From positions 5,167,810-5,231,809 of the forward strand of contig CM041197.1 in assembly GCA_023078555.1 (NCBI GenBank): a DNA stretch of 64,000 bases. Reading direction: 5' to 3'. The notes under the pieces are model-generated. The model was not told the DNA's origin and did not search any database. It worked only from the letters and a program-made list of their open reading frames with translations. Positions 1 to 13,400 of the stretch are shown in pieces. The DNA is from Ulva prolifera. Taxonomy: Eukaryota; Chlorophyta; Ulvophyceae; Ulvales; Ulvaceae. The translations under genes were made by a program, and so were the position numbers. Each line of letters begins with the position of its first letter. Within the stretch, counting starts at the first letter, position 1.

Positions 1-190
1 TGATCATGCAGCGTGGCATCACAATCCGCCGAGGCGCTGGGAGCCGTCGCGGCAGCCCGGCCACGCACGCACAGGGCAGCCCGCACATTGGCTCTTGCAC
101 CAGCTCTCATGGCCAGGCAGCAGTGCCGCACTCACCATGGCATCGCCATGGGCGGTACACCATGTCAGCGGCCGCATCGTCGAGGCGCAC

Positions 191-3100
191 CTGCAGTTGG
201 AAGCCGAGCTCCATCGCAGCCTGGATGCTCGCCGACGCTGACGGGAAGTCTGGGAAGAGCTCGTCTAGTGGCACCTGCACCAGAGGTCGATCGTGTCCTT
301 GACTCGTTGGGGCTGTACCCTCACAAACAGAACTGGAAAACAGCAACTTTTCTATCAGGGAACATTTCCTGTGATCTTGGTAATACCTACATACGACAAC
401 ACATCGGCCCTGGTTCAGTGCGGCATTGTGTTGCTGGATGCAAAATCTCATTCTTGTTCTGAATGCATCAACATGCCTGACTTTGACATTACATATACAT
501 ACACAAGGCATGGGGCAATTTTGAACACCCAGCGCTGCGCGGCGCGCGCCTGCACGGCCTCCTGGATCTGGTGCGCGGAGTAGGAGGCCTCGTCGAGGTG
601 CTTGTAGGCGGCCTCGGTGCACATGTCAAGCAGCCGCACGTCCTCGGGCAGCACAACCTTCTTCGCCGGCTTGCCGTCAAGGCCCGCCTCCTCGGGCTCC
701 GGGCTCGGGGTGAAGTACAGCCGCACGATGTTCTCGCACTGCTGCGCGCACAGGGGAGGTGTTACAACGCACCACAACAACTCGGGCGATTGCATGGCGG
801 AGCACTACAGCTAATTACAAACGCGCGCGGGCGGCGGTGAAACGGGTGGGGGAGTCATGTTCCTGCGGGGGTGACAGGGGGGGCGCACGAATGGATTCTG
901 ACGGGCCGAAATCCGGGGGATGTGCAGCATTGCCGTGTGGCAGAACTGACATGTTAGACAGCAGATGGCAAAATGGGGGAGCACCGGCCAGGACGGCGAA
1001 GTGACAGCGCGATGGTCTTGAGGCTGAGCTCGAGGGGGAAAAGCACAGCGAAGCGCTGCTGGTTTTTTTGCATCGTCCCATCACAATGGACCGCGGTGAC
1101 GACATGGCTCACGTTCTATGATCCTTCATCACAGATCACGGCAACGCGCAGAGGCTGCTGGCGCAGAGGCCACCGGCGTGCGGTGAGGAATCGTGGCAGC
1201 ACCGACGACTGGAGCATCTGCCACCGCAACGCAAAGCCATTGCAAATATTCCCAGCAGCTCTTTCACTCTCAGACGTCCAGTCGCTGGTACGCAAAATCC
1301 TGGGGGTAGCGGCGGCGCACATGGAGGGTGCGGAGGTGGCGGGCCTCGCTGATGGGGTAGCCGAGGCGGATCGCGAGCATGATGGCCGCGAGGCGGCACT
1401 CCACGACGCGCAGGTTGTAGTGCACGACGGCTGTCTCGGCCTTGTTGGAGACGCGCGTCGAGTGCGCGACGACGAACTGGCAGTCGTCCGGAAGCGGCAC
1501 GGGTTCGCTCGCGAGCGGGTCGAAGGTGATGTAGGCGGCCTCGCCTGCACGCGCCACACCTGTGGCCACAGTACGCCCGCACCGGCCGGTACCGGCCCCG
1601 CCGGCTGCGCTGTGTGCGGTGTGAAGGAGTGCGGAAAGAGCAGAGCCGCGCGAGTATGCAGGAGGGCTGGTGTGGTAGAGACACGGGCCGGCCATCATTG
1701 ATGCGGTGACCAAGGGGCCGCGCCGAGGCAGGTGGGCGGCTGCACGCTCCGGCTGCGCCGACTGGCGCGTCAGCCGGAATCACTGCGGCGGCGGTGCCGC
1801 CGGCCGCCACCTCGAGCGCACATGACACCGTGGCGAGGGCTGCGAAGCGTCGCTCTTGGCCCCCGAGTAGCAGAACAAAGGCACAGCACGCAGCACGCAG
1901 CACATGGGCGTGCAGCTGAATACATCGCGAGCGGCCAGCTGCGGCTGATCCTGCAGCGTGGCGGCTCAAAACACGCCGCCTGAGGCCACGCACACACCCC
2001 CGCATGAGCCAACGAGCCACGGGCCAGGTTTATGGCCCGCGCGGCCGGCCTAGTCACGCGGTGTGCGCTGCAACGTTCCGACTGGCGGCACCCCCGCACT
2101 GCGGCAGCCTCCGCGCCACGGGGCGCATGCATGAGGGCACGCACCGGGGCGGGCCATCGTGGAGATCGCCTGGTCCATGCCGCCGGAGTTGACGCCGACG
2201 TAGCGCTCGGCTGCGCAGGTGAAGGTCGCGACGTCGGCCTGCGTCGCGCGGCAGCCGTACGCCGCGAGGATCGCGACCGCCACCGCCACCACCAGCGCCG
2301 AGCTGCTCGACAGCCCGCTACCCAGCGGCACGGTGCCGTGGATCAGCAGCTGCACGTCACACGGCACAGTCACCATGCTGGACAAAACGCAGCACAAAGT
2401 GCAGCAGGCAGCACAGCAGGCAGCGTAGCACACGGAGATGCTTGCCGCAACGCATCCACATCAGCAGTGGCACTTACGCCACAGCATGGCCTCGACACCG
2501 AGCGAAGTCATCCACAGCACGCAGCACAGTCGCCAAGCCAGGCACAGCACAGCACGCAGCGCAGCACGCAGCGCGGGCACACCTTGATGCCGGGGAAGGA
2601 GCGCGAGAGCTCGGTCTCGGCGGCGGGGTTGACGGCGAGGAAGTCGTGGACGCCCTTGTACGCGGCGAGCGCGTAGTTGGCCCAGACGTGGTGCTCCGTG
2701 TCGAGGAGCTGCGTCGGGTCGGGCACGAAGGAGTAAGCGGGGTACGCCGCGTCGTCGCTGTTGCTGACGTCGATGGTCGTGCCAGCGAGGCAGATCGCGA
2801 CGACGGTGTCCCGCGCGACCGCCATCGGCAGCACGCCGTACCTGCGCCCCGGCAGAGGTGGGCGGCGCTGTGTGGAATTGTGTGGATGTGCGCATGTTTG
2901 TGTGCGGGGGCCCGGGGGGGAGTGGGGTTAGATGGTAGAGGTGTACACCGGCGAAAGCATGGGCACACGTCATTGCACGGTGCAACAAAACGCGGGATGG
3001 ATACAGTGCCAAGGGGAGACAGACCCGAGAACGCTTGAGCATTGACTTCACGATTATGACTGAACTAGAATTGGGGGGGACATCGCCGACTGTGCCAGAG

Positions 3101-3611
3101 TGGTGTGCGAGGGAATAATCTGTGGAGCATGAACCACTGCCAGGCGGAAGGTACCTAGCGGTCGCTGAGATATGTCTTCAGGCTGTTCCAATGTTACAGG
3201 GTGACACATCCATGCGGTATAGCCCACAGTGGCTGAGACAGACAGCACATGATGGGATGGTGGTGGATGCCACGACACCCAGTTCCTGTGGGTGCTGGCC
3301 ATGGAGAGTTGCAGAGGAACATTCGCGGTATGCTGAAACTGGGCTCTATTATGTGTGTTCACATCAGAGAAGCGTCTGCAGACCCACGATTGCAGTGGCT
3401 GTCCCCAAGGCAAGGGGACCTGGATACACAAGCACTGGGCGAGCGCATCTGTATTGACTGATCCCATTATTCATCAACGGCAAGGTGCGCACCCTTCGTA
3501 GTCTACGTGCTCTCCAATGAGGTTCACTCGGCCAGGAGCCCGAGCGAACAGCTTTGCTGGCTCTCCGTAGCGGAGCTTGAAGTCGGAAGCAAGCGCTGAA
3601 TAGCGCTGCAT
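191..3611 (-). CDS. Galactokinase (GHMP kinase), C-terminus beyond the left edge
   Basis: Phosphorylates galactose to galactose-1-phosphate with ATP in the cytosol (Leloir pathway or sugar salvage). Six exons keep phase: 3611-3493, 2841-2583, 2349-2145, 1544-1321, 741-556 and 274-191, giving 359 residues. Exon 1 carries the galactokinase signature GRVNLIGEHVDY (about residues 27-38). Exon 3 carries the GHMP phosphate-binding loop PLGSGLSSSS and the GGMDQAIS motif. Exon 4 has VVECRLAA, as in plant GALK and animal GALK2. Exons 5 and 6 align more loosely with the family's middle region. The third GHMP motif (LTGAGWGG) is not seen and should lie left of position 1. The start at 3611 is the ATG nearest the signature; an AG acceptor just upstream (near 3625-3635) suggests another 5' exon, and an in-frame ATG lies at 3656. 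Galactokinase versus N-acetylgalactosamine kinase cannot be settled, though the motif wording is closer to plant galactokinase. Confidence 0.85.
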
Positions 3612-5281
3612 AGCATCTGCTGTACCTACACACACATACAGGCCTAAAAGACTCATGCTGATCTCCTTGATTCCTGTACCGCATCTGATCTATCGCAGAA
3701 AAAGCACAGCGATGCTAGTCGTCCTCCGTTCAAAGCTGAGCGTGCTTCTTGGATGTGACATGTATACCAGACCAAGGCATAGAGGATTATTGAATGTACG
3801 TGCAGCAGCCACAATTGGATTGGTAGATATTGACGGGGCCATCAGTAGTTGCAGCTGCAGCATTTGAGCAGTGCGGGCGGTCCGTGGCCTCGAGACAGCT
3901 GCTAAGACGCCAAACACCTCCTGATACGCAGACGCATGCAGACTCTAGAACAACGACCTGCGTTGACGGAGGTTATTGGTGGCTTATGTCTACACGCAAA
4001 AAACAGTGAACGATCGTTTGGACGATTGTTCTCGCCCACCACAACGACGCGATATCCCCAAGGAGAGAACATATCGAAAATGATCCAAGTCATTCAGCCA
4101 CAATGATCATGGGACGCATCGCTCCTCTTGCCAGCGGTGGAATGCTGCGTGCGTGTCAGCTCCAGCTCGGCATACCTTGCAGCCCATAGATGCTCGCCAA
4201 CTCAGTATACGTTGGAATCTCTGCCATAGCCATATAGGTTCCTCCGTAAGAGTCAAATCACCTCGGTGCCTAGCAATATCTCTCACTGGTCAACGCATCG
4301 TATGGGTTCACGACACCGGCCAACAGCGTGAGCAACTCCCCTGCAGCGACAGCGACAGCAGCACACGAGCTTCGATGCCATATTCACAACAATACGGCAA
4401 CATCCTCTGCGCCAACGATAGGCCGCGATCATGATGTACACATGTTGAAAGATGGGAAGGCGCTGTCCTGTGACAATGAATTGCCGCTTTATCTCGATCT
4501 GCGGGGAACGTCAGCCCTGCGGATCTGCGAAAGCTTCAGTCCTTGCGGTGCACCCCCCGCAACAACTGGTGCAAGCCAGGGCATGTGCGACGGAAGCCGA
4601 TCACGTCTCACGAGCTGATTATACCGATCACGTCATGCTCTCCCCCCCTGTCAACACGTTGGCTCACCGGCAAAACATTGTGGCCACAATGTTTTGCGAT
4701 CGATATAAACAGCTCATGCAGCGTAAACTGACTGAGCCATCGTAGCTCAGGGTCCAACCCAGTAAAGTGCACGGAGTAGCTTCTCCTGGCCCTGGGCCAT
4801 CCCTCTGTGAATACAGTGCACTCAGTTACTTCAGACCTGGCCACTCGCACTACGTCCGAGTCGGCCTCTGCAGAGCATGGCACCTATAGTCACCTCGACT
4901 GTGCTCCACATCGCCTCGCTCTTTCAATGCACCACCCTGATACAGTAACAACACACTTGAGGGACAGCTGGTGGCCATAGCACCAAGGCCTTGCCTGCAT
5001 CCCGCTGGTGCAAGGCCCCGTGACTGTGCACCCCGTGTTTCTATTTCCCAATTGGGAAATATATTAGTAGCACCTTCCAACAACTGCCGAGGCTAGTTTT
5101 GGGCGCGCCAGCAGAGTGCGGGCCACTCGCACTCCGAGTCGCACTACCTCGGGCGGATGTGGCCTCTGCAGAGCATGCCATCCGACCACAGCAGCTGGTG
5201 ATCTAGCTGGCGCGCTGTCTTCCAGATCACCTTGCTCCACGGAGACAGTTACAGCCGGCGTGTGCATGCGCACTCATGAGT

Positions 5282-5364
5282 GCCCCCATCGGTGCAGATG
5301 CAGGGCCCCCATCGGTGCTCGGTGCCCCCATCGGAGCTCGGTGCTCGGTGCTCGGCCCCCATCT
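5282..5364. repeat. Short GCCCCCATCGG minisatellite
   Basis: The motif GCCCCCATCGG recurs four times with GTGCTCG spacers inside about 83 bases, the last copy being imperfect (GGCCCCCATCTG). It lies in a gene-free spacer. No function is suggested by the sequence. Confidence 0.7.
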
Positions 5365-5672
5365 GCAGAGGAAACGTAAGTGGCAGCAGCAACGCGCACA
5401 GTTTGCCGTCTCGCTGCAGCCATGGCCGTGACGTGAGTATCTGCATGAGCATCTGCACACTTGCCCCGCCTGGCAGCAGACTGCGAAACCGAGCAAATGG
5501 AATCCAGGCTGAGGTTCACACCGGTCTGCCTGCCAAGTGAACCCGTTTGACAGTGCCCAGATCAAACAAACAAGGGCACCGGTGACGATGCGCATGGTGA
5601 GCCCGTTTGTGCATATGGAGGCAAAGCATGATATCGATGCCCACGATCGTCATCTCGAGATGTCCACCAGAC

Positions 5673-5774
5673 CAGTGTTGGGTCATCGGGCCCGATCACA
5701 TAGAACAATTCTGAGTATCCAGGTCTATTTTTTGGGCGGCAGCCCTGAAAATGCTGCAACGCGACCCAACACTG
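5673..5774 (-). mobile_element. 102-bp hAT-type MITE, copy A
   Basis: The element starts CAGTGTTGGGTC and ends with the matching inverted sequence ACCCAACACTG. It is flanked by a perfect 8-bp target duplication CACCAGAC at 5665-5672 and 5775-5782. Its inside, read on the minus strand, matches the other three copies in the window (a shared core around CCTGAATATTCGGAATTGTT). CAGNG-type ends plus 8-bp duplications are hallmarks of hAT elements. It has no coding capacity. Confidence 0.88.
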
Positions 5775-7400
5775 CACCAGACGTGCACCAGGTGGCCAAC
5801 TCCTCCAAAAGTGAGGCTTGATGACGGCATCATTTGGAGGCATCCTCTGTGGACATAACTCACACAAGGGCAGGCCGTGGCCCCGGCTGCTCGTCCGAGC
5901 CTGGGCGCCGTTCCCAGATCAACGCATACATGGTCCTGTGAGCCCAGAGATCACAGCTCCTGGATGATGAGCCATGGTGGCTGCAGCTGAAGGGCCAAGG
6001 CACTGGAGTGGCCGTGTTGCCAATGGATGTATGAAGAACTTGTTCGAGCTGTTGCATGAACTGTACGTCCAGTAGCATCGCTATGTGGAACTCTTTCACC
6101 AGCATCGTGGCATTTAATCTCTGTGTGTGGGTAATTGTGACATTGCCTCAGCCACTGAGCCCCCAACCTGACCGACACACATGTTGAGCCGCAGCCTTCC
6201 CTGGAGACTGTCCACTGGGAAGTGTTATTGAACGTCGTGCCTATGCTCCACTTTATGCGCCCTGAATGCTTGACATGCATCCATAATGCAGGAGAGATCA
6301 TGTAACATGGCATCCTGCAATCAAATGGAGCAACGAATACGCGTACACACACCTGACAGATCTCCCGATGCAAAAGTACCCAGATCTGATCAATAGCATA
6401 CACACGAAGCCGCAGTGAGGTCATGGCGTGCTGATGGGGTGTGTTCGACATGAGGTGGCTTCATTCGCGTGTGGTCTCTGCAAGCCATAGTGCGCATATC
6501 AGACCCAGAGAAAGCACATGAACGTGCAGCTTAGTGGACCCGAGACGGACCGAGTGATTGCATACACATAGACTATGGATGAGGAAGCCTGCGGAAGTAA
6601 TAGACTTGACATGATACATATCATTCATATGTACGATATAACCCATGACAAGTGGAGCCAGGCGACTGGCAGTGTGCTGGTCCAGAGTGTGTTGTCACAT
6701 GCCCAGGTGCGGCAGATGGCAGCCGAAGATGCAGGAGTTGCGATAGCCCAAGAAACACATCCCAGAGCATTAGCCGTTCTACTGCAGCGGTATCCTGAGC
6801 ATATCGCTGCTAAAACATAACGTATTCTGTCATAGAGGACACAGCCAACTCGGGCTTCAATACTGCTGGCAGCCACGATTCGGAACGTACAACTCAAGTC
6901 TGAGCATGCCACGAGTTTATACAGAATAGTGGTCTAATTAACAAGGCTGCAGCGACCCACATGGAGCAGCATAATGCAGGGATACACCACCGTTCGGATA
7001 CACATGGCAGGCCGACAGAGACGGCTTCTGTATGGCCACCAATGAGCCACAGTCATACATGCTAGTTCAGTTTCCTCGCGTTTGCCTTTACTGACGATTT
7101 TGAGCCTAGCAACACAAGGGGCTCGCGGCGCATATTCCCGCTTTGCCTCGAATCGTCCTGTCGCACAGAAACTGGACACGGTTTCGGCACGGTGCCGGTG
7201 CCAGCTCTCTGCTTCGCGAAGCCGTGGCAACATATGCACGAGGCATCTCAACACGGTGATCCCATATGAGCGTGTATGCTCGTGAGCAAGGCCACGTTGT
7301 TTTACCCAGGAACGGCCTTCCAAACCGGAGACAGCAAATCAAGATTCATATAGGTTGCAGCAATCAGGTGCTGCGCCACCGCGCAATGGCAGGCGTAGGT

Positions 7401-10400
7401 ATGCGAGCTCTGCCGCTCAGGCAGGGTACTGGGGCTTTCCGTTCGTGCAGAAGCGTGACGAACCAGTCGTCCCGGAGAACGCGCTGCCAATGTGAGTCCA
7501 GCAGCAGCTCATCGGGCACCGAGCCAAAGAAAAGGCGGGATATCAAGAGCACTATAGGGAATATTGATAGCCTTTTAGGCATCGAAGAGGATACGAAGGT
7601 CCGAATTATCTAACCTGGAGCGGGTCGCGCCTGCACTTCCACCGCCTCACAAGCCGAGCCTGATGTTGTAGCGACAGTGCAGCTCATTCTTACTGATCAT
7701 CTTTGGCACCCTGTTTGTATAGAGCCTGCCACTGTCTTGTGTCGAGTACTGTACCTCGTTTCCCATAAATACGCCGCTTGGCACGGGAGAGATATGCACG
7801 CATCTAGCCTATTCTGACTCAGAGCCGTCCTGTAGAAATCTCTTCATTGTGTTGTTCCCAGCGAGGCCACCCTTGATTTTGCATGAGTGAGTCGTTTGTG
7901 GTGATCAACTTCGCCAACAGCACGAGGTAACGATTGCTCAACAATGCGCAGCGAGGTCGAACGCATTGCAATCTACCGTATGTACATGCTACTGCTACGC
8001 TCTGGGGTGTGTGTGTGATCTGGTTTGATGTCATCTGTGGTCTTCGAGATTCCGCATTCCCACAGCGCAGATGTGTCGAGTGGCCGAGCCCACCTCGTTG
8101 TCCTGAAATCATTCGGTACGGGCGTTCACGCTTCAAAAGGCATTACACAGAGGCCGCTGAGGTTGCCGCTGTGATGTGTCAGTCGATGCCGTGTTCAGCA
8201 GTGTCGTGCGCAGTACCTGGCCCAGGCGTTGACAACTCTCCCGACCGGCCCCGCCATGCGGCAACCTGCACCACGGGCGCAACTTGCGTCTTGCTCAGGA
8301 CCTTATGTTTACAGGCCAAGCCGTGCCTACCATTACAATGCGGTTGCAAAGCACTGAGGCCGTTTGCAGTTTGTAGCTGATTCGTGTCATGCTAGTGCGG
8401 GTACGTCAGGGCGCCACCACCTGACAGCCTCATTGGTCGTTGCCTTGCATACGGTGCCTGGAGACCCTAGTCTCACTACACCGAAGCCTACGCAAGCCTA
8501 TGCAGCGCAGCCTCACAGGTTGTTGTTGTCACAGGTAGCTGTACCAGATCCAATCTAATGCTGTCGTTGCTGTGGCTGCTGTGCATTGTACAATTGTTGC
8601 TTGGGCGTTGAGCCAGCGTGGCTCGGCTACCGGGCATGGCCTTCCCCGACCATCTCACCCGACTGCGTTCGCAGATGTCGTGATCCAACCCACCCCAGGC
8701 CGTCTAATGCTCAAGTCTCTACAACACTGCATTGTGAGTACGCGGTGAAAGAGGCTCTCCCTTCTGTACCATGCCACGCTCTTGTTATATGTACGGTACG
8801 GTCATCCAGGTGTTGTACGGTCATAACAAAGAACACGTTTCTGGGCAGGTGACGTGGGCAGCTGGGCAGCAGTGTTGGGTCGCTGTGCAGCGTTTCCAGG
8901 TCTGCCACCCGGAAATTAGTCCTGAATATTCGGAATTGTTACATATGATCGGGTCCGACGACCCAACACTGCTGAGCAGCCGCCGGTGCTCCTCAGGGCT
9001 GCTACCCACTCGTAGCAAACGGATAGCGCATCCCACATATGTCCGCTTCCACAAGGGCAAACTGCAAACAGATCCAGAAACATGTGGTGGTGTGCAGGAG
9101 GAGGAGGCGGCTGCGAGCGAGGCGTCCCCGGCGCAGAGCACGATCGATGTCGGCATCTCCGCCGAAGCCATCGGCAAGCTGCTGCAGCTGCAGGTGCTGC
9201 CCCCCTGCGCTCCCAGTCGCTCTGCATGTGTGCATGCATGTCGCAGAGCATCATTTGCGAGGGCCCAGCCGCCGCTGCACGCACAGCAGCCCCCGTCTCT
9301 GCCGCAGTGCGATATGCATGTGTGTAGTGTGGAATCGGTGGCTGCATGCACGGCCGCCCCCGTCTACGCCGCAGTGCGATAAACCGCACGGAGACATGTG
9401 GCACCGCAGTACATGTGCGTGAAACAGGTGGCCGCAGAGCGGCGGTGGCGGTAGGTCGACGCCGGCGTCGGAGCGGGGCCACCCCCAGCAGCGGATGGGC
9501 CGGCACAGGAGGCCTCCGAGCGGTATGGGAGTGGTTTGCTATACGTTGCATGAGCTACGGTCGCGGTGGTGCAAGGGGCGCCGGCAGCGCAGTGTATGGT
9601 GGCCAGCCGTGCGCCGTGCGCCGAGCGGAGCACGCACGTGCTCTGCTTAGCTGCTTGACATGGACACGAGCAGAAGGGTCTCAGAGAACAGCCGAGATGT
9701 GGCGTGTGGTGCTGTGCCGTCTTGCAGCTGTGGCCCCCAGAAGCAACGGCCGTGTGTGGCCGTGGCTGTGGTGTCATCGGACGGCAGGACAATGTCAGCT
9801 TTGCCGGGTGGGCCTGTTGGTGAGTGAAGGAAGAGGGGTACCTTGTGCAGCCGCGGGCCCGGCGCCGACGAGGTGGACTGAGGTGTAACTGGTGTAATCA
9901 ACTGGTGTAATTGGGTGGGTGCAGGAGGACTCCTCGATGGCGGTGCTGGAGAAGGCCGCAAAGGACAAGACAGGCGCGTCCGCGAACGGCAGCGGCGACG
10001 GCGCCGCGAAGAGCGACGGCGCCGCGAAGGAACGCATCACAATCGAGGGGCTCTCCCCGCAGAACCAGAAGCAGCTGGAGGAGGCGCTCGACCGCGAGAG
10101 GGTGCGGCCTCCACGCCCACATGCATGCTCCCCCCCGCTGCGTCTGCATGCGGAGCCCGGCAGGCGGTCCCGGTGCTCTGCCATTCAATGGCCCGAGCTC
10201 TTGTGATTTGTATGGACCCGCGTGCATGCACGGCTCTCGGAAGGTGCATGCGTGGGCATGCGCGATGCCTGGAATTGTGTGTGGGCTCCAGCGATGCACT
10301 CACCCTCGCCGCCATGGGTGTCCGTATCTCTCGTGATTACGTCGTGACGGGCTCTGCCCAGCATGCATGCATTGCCATTGCCGTGTGCGGTCGGCTAGTC

Positions 10401-13400
10401 TTGCTCTGCCGGTGGTGCAGCCACCGCCCTGACGGAGCCCCGGTGTGTGGAGGCTTATTTAGACATGCGGTGCAGAAGCGGCTGGGGGGGAAACCGGGGG
10501 ACAGCCTGTTTGAGCTCGTGAAGGACCGCCGCGTTGCGGAGGACGTCGTCAAGGTCATGCGGGACGAGATCCTCGGGTTCTCGACGTTCCTCGTGCGGGA
10601 GGTCGAGCGGCCGATCGTCTGGCAAGGCCGCGACATCGCCGGCGCGGTCATGCTGCGTGGGAACGCGCGTAAGGACGCGCGCGCCGTTGCGACTGCGCTG
10701 CAAGACGGCCTCGACAGCCGGTGTGGGCCGTTTCCTTTGCTTCCCCGAGGCGCTGTGATGTGCACCCGCCCGATGCAGCCCGCTCCTGCTCGACGTGCCC
10801 CTGGGTCGTCCAGTGGCCGTTCGTATTACAGTGACCCTTTATATTCTATCGGCCCCCAGCATTGTTGGCTCTGTCGGTCACTGCGCCTGCTCGGGGGCTG
10901 CGCGTCCCGGACCGCCGGCGTGTGTGCATGCATGCGTGACGGGCGTGCGGCGATGCAGGTACGGGCGCGAGCAGTACACGGTGTACGTCGTGCCGGACTC
11001 GGACGCGGAGGACGCGCAGGAGGACGGCCGGGAGCGCTTCATGCTGCAGGTGTTCCCGCGGGGGATGGGGCCGCCGAAGACGGCGGGCTGGCAGGTGTTT
11101 GCCGCGGTCGTGCTGCTACTGCTCACTGTCGCCTCCACCGTGCGCCACTCCCCCCACCCGCCTGCGCAAACCTCATCGACCCTGTGGCCGCTGGGCTCGG
11201 GCTGTGGCACCCCGTTGCTGCTCCGCGCCACCTCCCCAATCTTGTCGCCCTTGTTGCTGACCGAATGAAGTGTCAGTCTCATTCAGTCACGCGGGCTTCT
11301 GCTAGCACTGCCGCTGCAAGCACGCTCTGTCCGTCTCGCATTCGGACTGCGGGCCCCGTGGTGAGTCTTGCAGCCACACGGCGGCTGTAAGAACGAGGCC
11401 GTGTCATCTCTGAGACCAAGATCACGCGCCGGGCCCCCACTGTTCGCATCTTTGCCATACCGGTCCCGCACTTCCCGGGCGGGCTATGGTGCAGCAAGCG
11501 GCTGCCATCAATGCCCACATCACGGATCCTGCATCTGCGCGTGGCGTAGTGTCAATGTGTCCACAGGCTACCATCATGGCCTTGTTCTCACACTGTGTGC
11601 CTTCTTGTCGTACATGTCAGTGCTGGCCAGGACTCCATCGCAGCATGCCGAAGTGTTGACAACGCGTGTCCGCCGCGGCCGCGGTGGGCGATGATTGCAA
11701 GCAGCACTGATGCACGCGCATGAGCACATGCCACGGCGACCCCCGCACCACAGGCACACCCTGCGTCTGCAGGCATCGTTAGCAGCGCTCGTGGCCGTGC
11801 CCAAGCTCCCGCCGGAGACCCTCGCATACCTTGCGTCCGGGGACCGCCCTGTCGAGGGCGTGGCCATCCCCGGCATCGACTCCGGCTTCGACCCGGTTCC
11901 GTTTGCGCGCGTCTTCACTGAAATGTTCCTCGGCGTCGCTGGCGTCAACATCGCGCACGAGATCGGCCACCGCCTGCTTGCCGCCGTGAACGACGTCAAG
12001 CTCGGGCCCTCGCTCAACGTCCCCAACGGTTCGCTTGGGAGCTTCGGCGCCGTGACGCCGATCGCGAGCCCGTTCCGGAACCGCCGGGAGGTGTTTGACG
12101 TCGCGGCTGCGGGGCCGGTGTTTGGCACGATCGTCGCGGGGTCGCTCTTTGCGTATGGACTCGTGGTGCGCCCTCCGAACCTCTTTTTTCAGGAGCCTCT
12201 CCCTAGGTGGGTCTGCAACTGCGTGCATGACACTCCATGATACTCTGGGATGCATGTATGGTCACAGCCAAGGCTCCCGAAGCTCCGGCGTGCCTCGACA
12301 CATGATGCATGCACCCCATGTGTCAGGGGAGATGCATGATTGCGGCCCCGGGATTCGCTCAATGGCCATCTGGTCAGGCGCGCACGTCGTCACTGCTTTG
12401 TCTGCTGTGCGGTGCCGACGTCGATCGTGCTGTGTGCTATGCAGTTATCGACGGACCCGACGACGGACCCGGCGGTGATGCTGCCGCTGCCAGCGTCGGT
12501 CTTCCAGGGGAGCATCGTGCTCGGCAGCGTCTGCGAGGCCGTGCTCGCGCCGGCAATCGGGGGCAAGATCTCGGTGCACCCGGCCCTCCTCGCGGGCTGG
12601 GCTGGCCTGTTTGTGCAGGTGCGTGTGCGTCTAGTGCCGTCGCCAGATTGCCTGGAGTATCACGAAGGCAACACAGTCAGCGCCAGTCACTCCGCCGCAC
12701 TGATTCCCAAGCTACCTCCTGCTGTCCCATCCGATGGCCGCCCGTGGGCCCGCAGCGTGCACAGCATGCACAGCACAGTCTGCCGCCGTGGGCAGCGCTG
12801 GTGCACGCCACACCAGTGCCGTAAATGCGTTTGGTCGCCATGGCGGACATTATGCTTCAGTCCTCTGCTGACGCCGGAGCTCGTGTCAGTAACCGTGTGC
12901 CAATTGAAGCACCCGCACGCGAGCGCGGCTCCCGCGCCGCTTCCCCCGGGCCGATGCCGGAGTGGCTATGAGCGGCGCGTGTGTGAGTGCAGGCGCTGAA
13001 CCTGCTGCCGGTGGGCGCGCTGGACGGCGGCCGCATGGTGCGCTCGACGTACGGCCCTGTCGCGCACCGCCTCACCAGCATCCTCTCCTACATCGGCCTC
13101 ACCCTCGGCTTCATCGGCGGCACCCTCTCGCTGCCGTTCGGCCTCTTTGTGCTGATCGCGCAGCGCGACCCCGAGGCCTACGTCAAGGACCAGGTACGCG
13201 CTCCCTCTGCCTTTATTCTTGGGCCACAGCAGCATCAACCCCCCCCAACCGTTGCACACACATACGGGAGGCATCTGTACAGGCCACCTGCAAGGGGGTA
13301 GGGTTTGGGGGGAGCGGGGGGAGCGTGCGCACATTGAACCGCACGCCACATCGCTGTCAGGCGAGGAAGGCCGTGTCGCCGTGCGGGCCCGTGTGGGCCA

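Larger units (their letters stand above)
3660..7290. other. Gene-poor spacer
   Basis: I find no exon with a recognisable domain on either strand here. The stretch has moderate GC, lacks long GC-rich open frames, and holds one 102-bp MITE (5673-5774), a small minisatellite (5282-5364) and two diverged copies of a roughly 50-bp segment containing CCTCTGCAGAGCATG (near 4840-4880 and 5122-5177). It should contain the promoter of EGY copy 1, but I cannot point to a motif. Confidence 0.5.

Noticed and set aside
9915..11390. A 491-codon open frame on the plus strand
   Set aside because: It runs through EGY exon 4 in the right frame but also through introns on both sides. The paralog at 20230-20943 and family similarity support the spliced model.
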